NCBI RefSeq assembly: GCF_001039355.2
Contig: NW_019775812.1
Coordinates: 6,649-68,648 of the forward strand
Origin: Lingula anatina
Taxonomy: Eukaryota; Brachiopoda; Lingulata; Lingulida; Lingulidae
Length of the DNA stretch: 62,000 nt
Direction: 5' to 3'
The notes beneath the pieces are model-generated. The model was given only the letters and a program-made list of their open reading frames with translations. It had not been told where the DNA came from and searched no databases. Made by a program: the position numbers and the translations under genes. Numbering within the stretch: position 1 is the stretch's first letter; each line of letters begins with the position of its first letter. This document shows positions 42,713-55,600 of the stretch, in pieces.

Positions 42713-43178
42713 TTTTGACAACTTGAGCGGTAGAAGTGAAATCTGACCTCAGTAATAAAGGAAACCACGCAGTTTTATTGTTGTACCCAGAAACGATCAC
42801 GGTCCCAAATTCATTAGAAAAAAAGGACGACGATGTTTTGCTGTTTACAGTGGGTTCCTCATAACAGAGATCGTCAGATATTCAAACCTGCTATTCAAAC
42901 AATGCAGCAGTGCAACAGAAATGGTAGTCAATTAATTGGTAGCTACGCACCTGACTACACACTTGTGCATTCATATATCTTATATTAGATGGGAGTTAAA
43001 TAAACGCATTTACCCAGGCGTACCCTTGAAACTGAAATATCCCATTTTAAATGTCAAGTCTGTAATTAAAACCAAATTATCCATTTGATACGCAAAAGGC
43101 AATCTTCGTAAATTTTCTCACCCCGTCGATCCTTCCATGTGGGCATTTTGTCTTCGTTTTTCAGATCAATCTCAGCCA

Positions 43179-45599
43179 ATGGATACATGCGGGGTTTTGT
43201 GCAGTATTACCGCCATACTGATAATTTTAACACCCCATGCCACTTCCTCTTTTACCAATAACACGAATACCTCGGCGCCCTCTATCGGAAATGGATCGGT
43301 CTCCCAGAGACATAACAGCGACAACGCTACTGAGTCCGCTCCTGCTGCTACAAGATCTGCGCCAAATTCCATTTTAAACAAACCAGACACGGCCAACAAC
43401 AACAACAACAACGTGGGTATCGCCTCCCAGAGAAGGGTTACTTCTACATGTACTGCGACCACGCCCACAACTGTCCAAAGTACTCCGCTGCCCGTTGGCT
43501 TTTTCTACACTGTTGTTGTGTTCGTTACACTGTTGCCTTGTGTAGCTCTACTTTGTTGCTGTCTAAACAGTGTGAGTATAAAAGATGTAAATTTTTCAAA
43601 ACTCTGTTTTTCGGTAATATCTTTCTGAATTTTTCTTTTTGGTCTAGCATTTTCATATTTAAAACCGATTGTGGTATTTCAGTTAAAATACATGTATGTT
43701 TGACTTCGAAATGCTTATATGAACTTTTTTGATTTTAAAGGAAAGGTATTTGAAACGTGTCACACCAAGCCAAACTTATTACCATATAGTAAATCAATAG
43801 GTTAATTGAATAAGTAAATGTGTAAAGCGAATTCTATACTCCCCTAGCAAGAAATTGTCACCCCTAACGCAGGGCGTAAAATACATTATACAGAAAATGA
43901 TGTCATGAGCCAATTTTTTTTTTTATCTAACTTCTAAAAGGATTTCTTTCGCAAAAATGTACTGATTGTAATACCAACGAAGAAGCTTACAATAGTAAAA
44001 TTCAATGTCACATTTTGGTATTTTGAACAGTGTCCTCAGGATTGGAGGACCCATCTGACTCGTCTGTGCGTTTGGTTAAAAAGCTCTGTAACTTTTGTGC
44101 AATGAGGGCTTTTCACACACGGTGCAAAGATAGTATGAGGACATTTTTGTTTGCAGAATTATGCCTCAGTTATCCATTTCCGAGAAAAGTTTTCTGATAT
44201 AGGGATTGAGCTATCGGGGTCAGGGTCTGGCTGGCATATAAAAAGCCTATTGTTGCGTTGGGTTTTACGTGGAGTAGCGTTATCAAACTGATGCATAAAT
44301 GGGTGATCATGGCCACCAAATATATTATCGACATAATTTCTTTAGTTTCCTTTCCAGTATTTGGTGGCATGGGTCTGCACTAAGGTTCCCGTGACCACTG
44401 AGAGCTCGCCTTCACCATAGTAGCCAATACACCCAATGTACATGACGTATGTGGGGTGCGTCCTGTCGACCAGAGGCAGAACTTTTGAAAGATACTTCGT
44501 ACCAACTGTTCTCCAAATCATTAAGCGTCCATAATCCTGATAACCTTTAACCTGTTGTCGTCTGAGAACAGTATCAATGCCCAGTTATTGTCTGGTGTCT
44601 ATGCCAGAATTCTGGTATACCATCTGACTCGACGTAGACGGTTCCTGGCAGTAATCGCTGGTCTCCTAACTGAAACCCTGCCAAAACGACAATTGTGCAA
44701 ACGTCTTCTGACGGTAAATTCAGAAAAATGGTTTGTTCATGTAAAAGTTTACTCAAGTTTTTAAATATCACGAAATGTTTTCTACGAGTAAGGCGTATTA
44801 GCAATCTCTCTTCTCTGGGTGTGGTTTCCTTTGGTCGGCCTTACCCAGGAAATCTTGCCTATGTTCCTGTTTGGTCATGATGTCTAACCCTACGCTGGTT
44901 CTCATGGAACAACTCAACCTTTTGGCTATTCGGCGGGTCAGAACTCTTACCTATGTCAACCCTTTGGTACAAAATGTATCCCTCTCACTTAGAAGCCTCG
45001 TATTAAAACTAATTTGTGTTGAAGTATTTTAATGCTTATGCTGGGTAGGTTAATGTTATACTACTCGCATCGCAAATGTACACGACGATCGGTTTCCTAG
45101 TTTTTATGTTATAGAAAAGTTAAAACTATGGGTGCCCTTGTAGCAGTACACGTAAACGTGGTGGGGTGACATTTTGTACGTAGGGGTATATATCTATGTT
45201 AGACGTCCAGTTGTAATTCATATTTTTCAATCTTATACGCCCACTGGAGATATTTTTCCAGTTATTTTACAATAATGGTTTAGAATGAACGAAAGAAAGA
45301 ACGAGAGAGGAATTGTTTTAGTTGCAGTAAATATCTCTTGTCATTTTCTTTAATTTTGATCAGTATGTCTTAATCAACTAGGGCACATCATGCGAACATG
45401 TGATACCAAATGTAAATTTTCATTCCAGGAATTAGATCCCGAATCCACAAGCACGGTTGCACAAACGGTTGAAATGAGAAGAGGGTATCGTCTCATTGAC
45501 ATTGGATCAATGCCAGATGAAAATTGCTCACGAGAGGTTAAAAAACACGAGTCATGTTTGTCAAAAATTGAACCACGGTTTCTGTTCGCAAAGCCTTAA
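43179..45599 (+). CDS. Membrane protein with UBL remnant, unit copy 3
   Basis: Exon 43179-43613 (acceptor TTTTTCAG, 43164) is a paralog of the membrane exons in copies 1 and 2: signal segment CSITAILIILTPHATSS, sequons, Ser/Thr/Asn-rich ectodomain with NNNNNN, and a membrane span FFYTVVVFVTLLPCVALLCC. The donor TCG|GTAATA at 43614 is phase 0, as in copy 1. A second exon at 45429-45599 (acceptor TTCCAG) reads ELDPESTSTVAQTVEMRRG and ends with a stop after about 56 codons; its start resembles the start of the ubiquitin-like exon (TC.GAA..C...AGCACGGTTGCA against 26310-26335). Joined, they give about 201 residues with no kinase or RNase: a possible decoy-like short form. The second exon is less certain than the first. 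Confidence 0.5.
44160..44955 (-). pseudogene. Tc1-like transposase remnant in copy 3 intron
   Basis: Minus-strand pieces: HRQDFLGKADQRKPHPEKRD, GRLMIWRTVGTKYL, SKVLPLVDRTHPTYVMYIGC (GG.VMVWG and R.P-type block), LSVVTGTLVQTHATKYW and HPFMHQFDNATPRKT (the QQDNA.PH block with the second catalytic Asp). Several stops. It is inserted in the intron between the membrane exon and the remnant exon of unit copy 3. Confidence 0.7.
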
Positions 45600-46690
45600 A
45601 GTAAGCAATTCTAAAACAAAGTCATCATTCTGTCTTTGATAACATTTCTACTCTAATCGTGTTGCAATAAAAATAAACTGTACGTTAAAGTAATACTTAT
45701 GATTATATTTCTGGTGAAGTAAAAATTGTGTAAAATTATTTGGCCACCTAAATGGTAAAGGACTTTTTAAGGCTTGTGCTATTGTTACGATAGTTAATCT
45801 TGTGAAAATGTTCACCAGAAATTGTGTTATAACCACGAAGAGCCATGCGATCATTTCTCACATGATTACACTACTGAAGAAAATTCGCCAAGGGATGAAA
45901 AAGGACAATTTTGCTGAATATATCCTTTGTTATGAAATATACTTCTTTACAGAAGTATGAATATAACTGTATGACCAAATTTGTACTAATTTTATTTTAC
46001 AGGGAGAGTAGAATGATGCCTTGTATTGAAAGCACATGACTTTATTTTCAGTCTACTTATTTACTTTTATTAAAGATATCAAAACTAAATAAAGCTTGCA
46101 TATATATCATACATACACCTTGTTTTGTCTCTAGTAAATTTGTAATATACCTTACAGGTACGTGTTTACATTTATAATGAACATGCTTGTCGCTATCGGC
46201 AAAGATTCCACGTACGTCACATTTCCTTCGCGTTACTACTGAAATAATCCTGCGAACTGTTCATGTCCATACGTAATGTGTAGCAAAGCCCATCGCTGTC
46301 ACTAGTACTCTAAAGAATTATAAGTATTATCACGTGTAAAATTCCAAGCCATTTCTTGTCTTGTACCATTTCCAAGATTGTTGACCGTCAACTCTTGCCC
46401 CGTTTCATTGTCACACGAGGCATACTACTACTACATACATTTTAAAGCTCTGCTTTCAGTGTCAGAGCAAGAGATAATGGTATTTTGCATACATGAATGT
46501 AAATAAAATTTAATTGAATAAACAAATAATAAAACAAATATGGACATAAAAACTGATGAATAATAACAAAACATAAATAGATATGTAAATTAAACGAATC
46601 AATGGAGAGGACGGATAATCGAAAAACGTTGGTGGAGCACACTTTTGCTGCATCCTCCTTTTTAAACGTTTTATGCTATCGAAGGTCAGT
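45600..46690. other. Intergenic between unit cluster and ABCG gene
   Basis: No gene recognised. It holds AT-rich sequence and the convergent 3' ends of the unit cluster (plus) and the ABCG gene (minus). Confidence 0.5.
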
Positions 46691-49600
46691 CTACTTTTTG
46701 TACGATCGCAGTAGAAAGCAGATGAAAGCAAATATTCTGAAAATGAGGATCATAGCACCAAGAACGATCCAGTTGAGCGTTTCATCCGACTGAAAAAGAA
46801 AAAAATATCAAGCTGTTTTATCAACACACGACCAACAATATATTTCACAGATTTAGATATCACAAAAATATATTCATTTTTCGTTTATATTTTATCTGTT
46901 AAACAATTGTTTTAACATTTTACACATTGTACCATGTATTACTAATACAACATATTGAAAAATCAACAGAACATTACCACTGTGAAGGCGAGGCTGCTTA
47001 TGACGTCATGTCCGTCTTGGTAACATCGTGTACTGTCCGCTCCTGCGCAAGCTGGAATTGTAATGTGGCATCACAGTAATAGAAGGAGAGAGAGAGAGCG
47101 ATAGAAAGAGACAGGCGGAGATAAAACAACTGCCAGAACTTTTAATGGACAGCATTTACGATTTAAACTTTTAAACTATTTCACCTTTCCCCTACAAACG
47201 TAAGCCCTTTACTTACTTTTGAGTTTTCATTTTGAGAATTTACCGAACAGATTTTTACTTTTTAGACAGTTTTTATCATTTATATCACCTTAATAACGAC
47301 AGATTGCTAAGGAACCGAAATTTACGTGATTCGTGATCGCTGAATATAGCAAAAAATTGCCAGATACAATATCACAACAAACAAAGATATATCTTACTAA
47401 TATTCCCATAATTCGCCCATTGGTTAGTAACCAAAAGCTCATTGGCGTATGTAAACCACGATATGGAGCTCAGCCACGTAAAGTACGGAGGAATAGACCT
47501 AAAAATAGAGTGCAATTATATAACATGGGGTGCACCACATTTGAAATATTTGAGTACCAATTTCTGTGCAATAATAATAATAATAATAATAATAATATCA
47601 CAAGGCTCAATATTTTGGAAAAGATCTGTGATTTGCAAAATCCATTTCAGGCCAAGTTGCCAATGGTCATTTACGTCCCTTGAAATCACATTATTGCAGA
47701 GATATGTAGGTGTAAGTTCTTTGGTACTGCCAGGGTTATAAACATTAGGCTACGAAATAGTAATGAGCAAAGATAATCAAATGAAAATAACAACATTGTC
47801 CTATCTCACAAGCAAGAGGAAATAGTCCAGCGGATGGATCTGCATGGGATATGGAAGCAGCTTATATAGGACGATAGGGTCATAGCACATGAGGGTAAAA
47901 TACTTGAATGGCCTTGGTCAGGAGATGTTGGCCATTTGAGCATGTATTCAGTCTTAATTCTTAATGGCTCTGCCAGTTATTGCGGGGGTGGGGTGAGAGG
48001 TGGGGGGGGGGGGGGGGCTGATGCAGCAAAGATTATTGAAAATGAAGCATATTTTTACTCACGCGTTGTTCAAGAAGAACCCACCAAACAGCAGTAATGG
48101 CATTATTGAAGGTGGCGCTATAGCTGTACTGATGACAATGTCGTCTGTGACGCATGATACAATGTAACCTGGAGTAAAGATGTTTTATTGTGAAGATTAA
48201 TTGTGAAGAAAATTGTCAAAAAATTCAATTACACGTACTAGTATACAATAAAGGTCGTACATGTAGAGGTTAAATAAATTAATATAATGGGAATACTTTT
48301 AATATTTATTTTTTGAAACATTTCGGAAGATCGTTGAACAATGTGAAGTCTTGTTTACCCCAAGAAACAGCGACCAGAGTTACTAGCGTCACAACTGCCA
48401 TGGAGTAGAAGAAGGCATCGGCCGTCGGGTACAGACCTGTGAAGAAAAAATATCTTCACATCCAGACAGAGAAAGCGACTTTGATTAATGTTATCATTTC
48501 AAAAATATTTCAATAAAAATATATTGATTGCAATATTTTCAAAAAATGGCACTTCTACCATCAAAGTATTTTCACAAACTCCACCATGAGAGAAAGTAAA
48601 TAACACGTGACCTACCTATCATCCAATAGCTGATAGTCACGAATATCACTGGCAGGAACAAGAATATGGGAAGCTGAAATTGAATTCCACTCAACATTAT
48701 CGGAAAACTTTACATTTGTAATGTGAAGATGTCTAACCACACTTTAATACATACCAGATGGTACTTTGTAACCAGTTACAAGTGGTTTCTACTTCTAAAT
48801 AGTAACATCTTACCATATTTTGTATCCCCCCCAAATAAAAATTAATAATAATGATAACGAAAAAAGAAAAAGAACAAACGTGCTGCAATGATTACCTACA
48901 CAACCGTTACTGCTAATGAACACTTTTCATCAGTGATGTATATCAATTAAAAATAACGTTAACATCCACACTCTTGGTCTCAATATCAAATTCAGCACAA
49001 AATTACAGTGTCGTCGTTCTTGTGGTTAGTATTTTAAACAGAAATTATACCTCAGCAGCCATTTTGCCCAGGAAGTAAACATCGGCTCTGTACATGCCGT
49101 TGTGGTGCTCTCTGCGGAATACTGGCATTTCTAATGGGAACGTCTGGAAGTGCAAGTACACTCGGTATCGACACTATCATATTTCATATAACAGACATAA
49201 TAAAGGCAGATCTCACATGCATGTAATGTAAGTTGCACACGAACGTTCGGTGTAGTATAAGTAAATTCAAATAATATATAGGCTTAATCGAATTAGTTAA
49301 ACGAGAAATAAAATATTGTACATGTATTCATATAACAAGAGAAGTTTGTAAAACATTCATAAAGTTTTGAAGTACTAAAAACGTTGTTAAAGAGGAAAAG
49401 GTCCCAGTGTTCGGTTTCTGTGGCTGACTGGAACCCATTTCAGAACGGTTAAGCTTTTACCTTTTTCACAAATATCATCATGAAATACCGTTTTTAAATT
49501 GTAGCATCGAATAAATGTACAATTGCCCATTCTTACGTACTGGTGACATCATTGCATCCAAAACGGACGGGAATGCAATAAATTGTCAACATTTGAGCCA

Positions 49601-52600
49601 CTCAGAAAAAAATGAATGACATTTGTTAAAAAGTTTCGGTTTGCCACATTGTTTTGGTCTTCTTGGGGAATCAAATGAACGTAATATATTTATATATTTA
49701 TTTTATATCAGATAGAACGCTGGCTGTGTAAATAAGTTTTATGTGTAAAGTGAAGCTCCAAATGACGCTTACGTTGACAACATTGAGGCAGTTGGCAAAC
49801 GTCATATTGGTCAGCCACAGAAACATGGCTCCATTGATGTTCTGAACGGCTGCTTGGCTGTTTGGCTGTTGCCAATAAATCAAACCGACAACCACGGCGA
49901 TAAACTGAAATGATGGTATAAAACATATTTGGAAACTGTTCTATAAAATGGCGACATACCCTTGTTTTCAGAAAGGATTTCCATGAGCTTCATCACATTA
50001 GTCAGTAATTACGGATGCATGGGATGTCCTTCTTGAAATTTAGAGTGTGACGCCAATTGAAAAAAAAAACTTACGTTCACAACATTAAAGCAATTAGCAG
50101 CTGTCATGTTAGTTATCCATATAAAGAGGGCACCGTTAATATTCTGTACCGCAGTAGACGTGTTCGGCTGCTGCCAATAGATGGCGCCCACAAGAAGTGA
50201 AATGAACTGAAGAGACATTTCTAAGCATCAAACGGAATTATTTTTCCTTTGTCATAAGCCAACTTTAATATACAGGTATAGTCTTGTTTTGACTATAAAT
50301 AACGCTATAACCTGCGGCAAATTATAAGGCAAATTGATGTCTACACTTAACATCATTTACTGGTATATTTCCACTTACTTTAAGGATCAATAGACTCAAA
50401 ACACTTTTTACAAGTTGAATAACAGTCGTTGCACAGTAACATTGTTGTCCGTAAATAGTTTATTGTTTTAACCAATGTTAATAAATCAAAATTAATTAAT
50501 TAAATTTAAACACATTTTCATAAAAACTGCTTAGCGGAATGTGAACATATCAGATATTATACCAGTTATAATCTAGACTACTAATTGCTAAAACCTACCA
50601 AAGTCTGGAACAGCCTCGTTCTGGTGATACCCGGGTTTCGTATGTTAGACAGACCACACCGCCATGTGACAGCGCGAAACTGTTCAAGCCACGTGGCCTT
50701 GTATCTGGTAACAGTGAAAAGATGGTAGCACGTTATATTGATTCAAAGTATCGTATAATCTCGAACAATTTTTAAGGTACAAGCTTATTCATTTTATACG
50801 CTGAAATTAATATTAACATTGCCTAACTCGAAATCCGGGCTCAAAGAGCCAGTTACACGGAGTCTAATATATTTCGATCTTCGATCATACCACTTGATAA
50901 TGTAAGGTTTAGCTAGTGGTTAAATTTAATACAAAAAAAGATAAAGCAATTTTGTGGAAAATAAGCAATATGTAAATATTTCTTACGGTGATCTGTCTGC
51001 AAATGCCTCTTCATACTGAAAAATAATTTACAAGAGGATATACTTCATTTAAAATGGAAATGATGTGTCTCGAGTACCGTTCCGCATTTAAGTTAATATA
51101 AATTGAATTCATTTTCGCATATAATTTAAGTTATAAGCATCTATAAAAGATTTCTTTTAAGATAACGGATGTGCTCTTCCTCATATTAACCAGTTTTGAA
51201 ATTAGTTAAGACACTCTGTAAAATGAATTTTGGGCGTTTTACTTACTTGAGTGTGGTCTGAATAATTTTTGGCCACCTTCTTCAAGACAGCATCGCGGTA
51301 ATCCGAGTTCTGGTACTGATGACAAACTCGCTGAAAGAAACAATAGACACAAGTGAGTAAAGTGTAAGAAATAGACAGAGAAATAGGTAAAATATGGCAC
51401 ATAATATCCAACAAAGGTATTTTAACCTTAGAAATGAGAAGTAAGGCATTATATGATGGGACAGACAGACAGACAGACAGTTCCAGACTCAAATTGAATA
51501 CATTTGGTTCATTTATCAGGTAACTTTCTTTGGCGAACCAACGATACTGAAAGGTAGACAAATTTAATTTCTCTTTCATTCTACTTCTATGGAAACGGGT
51601 TATTTGACCGTCCAATCAAAGCCAATACCATGACATCAGATTGTGATTTTTCTGGTACCTAATGTTGTGCCTTTTTACCTCACAATATTACATGTTTAAA
51701 CAATAGAGAAGTGTCTTTCTACCTCACAATATCAAATGTTTAAACAAGAGAGAATAAAATCAATAACAAAAATGTACGATGAATGACACTAACCCTGACA
51801 ATATCTTGACACTCTGCCTCCTCTCCCGGTACAATAGCCAGGGTGTGGATGAAGAAGTCGGCCGGGTTATAGTTTACGGGACAGGTGAAGCCACCGCTAC
51901 ACAAAGAGTTAAATAAGATTAAAACATCTGGAGATTACACAAGCGTTACAGCTACTCAATTCACGTACTGTCAGCTAGTCTTGCCTGTTTGTATTTTGAC
52001 ACAGGCTGTAATGTGAATTCTTTTTTTGCATAAGAAATGATGAATATTTGACAGGTTAATAAATAAAAATATTACGTATGTCTATATACTAAACCCAGTC
52101 TTTTCCGTTAAATGGTTAAAAAATATTTCACATCTCCGGACTTCTCGAATAATAATTTTTCAATCTTGAGGAATATTTTACCGATTTGGAAATGGAATTA
52201 CATACCGCGTACATTGTACATGTAGTAGCACGTAACAATGAATTTTAACAATACTCTGTAGGTTAAAATATATCAAAGCAATTACTCGCCTCTTGAAGTA
52301 TTCTAACGTGTCCTTTGCTGGGCCCATGTATGCCACTCTGCCCTCGGCCATCAGCAATATTCTTCAAAAATATACATTAACATTTAAGTTCATTTCATAT
52401 CTAATCAATGAATATAACGGTTTTTTGTTAAAAAGGAAATCGTCTTTTAAACAGAACATAGACAACGGAATCCTATTTTGCCACAATAAATATAAAGGGT
52501 GTTTTTATCGCAATTATTTAAAAACATGAGTGCTTTATTTATGCAATTAAGTTTTCGTTTTTGTGGTACGTTTTAATAGGATGCAACGGAGATCTATACA

Positions 52601-55600
52601 GATTATACTGCTTGTATAAGAAGAAATAGAAAGTGCGATCAGTAGTCATAGTAATCAATAACGATTAAAATATTGGACAGTTCTTTGAATCTCAAACGAA
52701 TGCATGCAGCGGTGCCGTTTTTCTTAACATTATTTGATGTTTTCTGCCTCATCAAGTCAAAGAAGCATCACCTATCAAACATGGCAAAAACTTCAGAAGA
52801 CGGCTGGTGGATGGTGCAGACGACGGTTTTTCCAGTAGCTGCCATTCTCTTCAGCGTGTCCACCACATTTTGGGCCATGTAGCTGTCCAGTCCCGAGGTC
52901 GGCTCGTCGCAGAACATCAAAGGGGGGTTGGTCAGCAACTGCAATTAGAATAGTTAGGGCACTTGGTTACTCTGGGTTTCAGAGGTTTTTGGCAACTCAC
53001 TTCGTTCACCTAATGTAAAGTGATTTAGAAAGAGCACAATTCTACAATACATAAGAATGCTTGGTGGTAAAAAAAATACGCCCGATGTATACACTGCATG
53101 TGTAGATCTTTCAGTTCTGAATATCACGATTCATGTACAAGACGATCACCCCCGAGAGAGTTGTTTTAAAAGGAAAAAATAACATCTCACTGACCTCAGC
53201 GGCAAATGACAGCCTCTTCATCTCGCCTCCAGATATGCCTTTCACTCTCCCTGGTATACCTATACTGGTGTCCTGACACTTGGTCAGACTCATCTGGAAG
53301 GGAAAAAACGAACACCGATAAATAAATGACCAATTGGGTATATATTACAATATATATTAGAATGTTTGGATATGCTCTTCATTATCTACAGTACATAAGG
53401 ATAAAGAGGTTTTTGGCTCGACACTAAGCATCAAACTCCGGGTAGAAAGGTATGCCTGCATAATGATCTTTCTTTTACTGCTACAGTTTAGATTGTGATA
53501 GGTGTGACTGTGCCGATTGTGCTAATACTGTTGTCTCACCTCATGCATCACCTCTTTCATTCTTCTCTCCCTGTCTTTAAAAGATATCTCTGGATCCATG
53601 CGGAGCATTGCCTATGGAGAACAGTGTAAGTCTCAGTGTTATCAGTTGGCTGCTGGTCCTATGCTTGATCAACTGTAATAAATCTGAACCCGTACCGAAA
53701 GGAGAGAGAGAGAGAGAGACGGAAAGATAGGGGGAAAAGAAAACAATACTTTAGAAAACAGAAAAATAGAATGAAAAAATAAAAGAAAACAATATAGAAA
53801 AGAAAGAAAAGAGACCAGATCACAGAAAAGGAAAGAGGAGTTAAAGAGAGCAAGAATACATACCTGAAACCACAGGTGTTCCTTCACCTTGAGCGCCCCT
53901 ACGAATACGTCATCCTGTTGGACGTACGCAGACACACTGGTGATCCCTTTGCCTATCAGCTTGTCATTGACACGTATGTCGCCGTCAACAATCAAGTTAC
54001 CACGGTTACGAGAATTGAGCACGTTCAAGAGGGTAGTTTTGCCGGCACCGCTGTTGGTACAAAAACAATCAAGTTAGGTGGCGATTTATAAATCTGTCTA
54101 ACTTTGGGATTGACTTTTTAAAGATATGTGACTACCTTTTATCTTCTTATATTTCGGATTCTGGATCGAGACTGAGGTTCGAGACAGATATTTTATTTTA
54201 CTTCATTCTCCAGTTATTTCAAACGATCAATATCTTAACGCATTATATTATAAAGTAAACTTTAGGAACCGCCACTGTTATGAAAGTGACATAAAACTTC
54301 TGATTCAGAAATATCGTGAAATATCTCACCTTGCCCCCAGTATAGCTAGAAGTGTTCCAGGTTCCACGTAACCGCTTACTGTAAGGGCAAAAAAGAACAA
54401 ATTTGGCGTAAAAGGCTGTCTTCAGTATACTTTGACCAACATACATTATTGATAAATCGTCTGATTCTCTAAAATGTCAAGTTTGTCGTGTCAGATTCCT
54501 CTTTTAAAATCTGTGCTCTAGAACACTGATTTTAGTTGTCTGCATTTCGTTTTTAAAATTATTTTTTGAAATATCATACAAATAATAGTAGTAGTAGTAG
54601 TACAACTACATGTAGTTGTTGTACAATGTAGTAGAAGTTAAGAAAAATAACAATTGGAGGTCCTTGATAGGTGACATGAAGAACGCAATAATACACATTT
54701 TAAAAGGACAATCTATGGTCTCCATTTAGTAGAAAATATTAGTGTTTTGCCCAATCTTTCACTAAGTGAAACCGTCGAGGGTTGCAAGTCATTTCGTCAC
54801 ACACAGAGGGAAAACCTGGTCCAGTTTCTGACCCTATATTTGTGCACATAACTATGATGAGGCACTTTCTTGATAGCTGTATCACTCTTCTTACACACCT
54901 GTCATTTATAAATAGTAGTTATATTTACACTTGTATATCTAAAGGTCTCCAAAGGTGCGGAAAAGAAATCAATCGCCTCGTAGATAACGTATTGTCGCTT
55001 TCATCTTATGATACGGCTGGAAAATGACGCGTTTTAAAGGTAAACGGCCCCACTGATAAACTCCTATAAGACCGCAAAACTTGAACGCCAAGTGCTGTGG
55101 AGTATTTTCAGCAACTGTACATCTCGGGCAGTCTCATTTGTAGAAAGACTAGCAGGAAAAGCCTGGATTGTTGTGAGTTAACGAAGTTAAAGAATGACAC
55201 ACAAGAATGGAGCACATCTTAGTTCCATATAAAAATGTGAAGCGAAACGGATGTACATTCACTACCCCCTGTGGTATCCGCCGATGTAACCGAACTTAAA
55301 GTATGATGAAATGAATAAATATATATTTACACCAAGCGTCTGAATTCATTCTTAAATCCTGTGTATTTGCATTGATGACGTTGTATAGAGAAAGATCTAC
55401 AATGTAAATCTAACACTACATTTCGTACAGTGAGAACTGAAACGCCCACATTGAAAAAAAAATTAATATTTGGCTTAGAGCCAGAGATCTCGGATCTTGC
55501 AAAGGAGGATTGGTGTCATTTATCCTTTCTCTGTTGCCTCCCCTAGTTCAAGACTGAACGCGCTATCAACGTTAACAAACACTTCTATCAAGTGAACACT

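Noticed and set aside
43172-43468. Minus-strand 98-residue hydrophobic frame
   Set aside because: Shadow of the Ser/Thr/Asn-rich membrane exon; the plus strand has paralogs and splice sites.
46985-47053. Reading the penultimate ABCG exon directly from the exon ending at 48063
   Set aside because: Phases did not match and gave early stops; the exon at 47398-47498 ([20 protein letters not shown]) was then found and restores the phase.
53659-53853. Small hydrophobic minus-strand protein
   Set aside because: Read-through of an ABCG exon into a purine-rich intron; the donor at 53863 is used instead.
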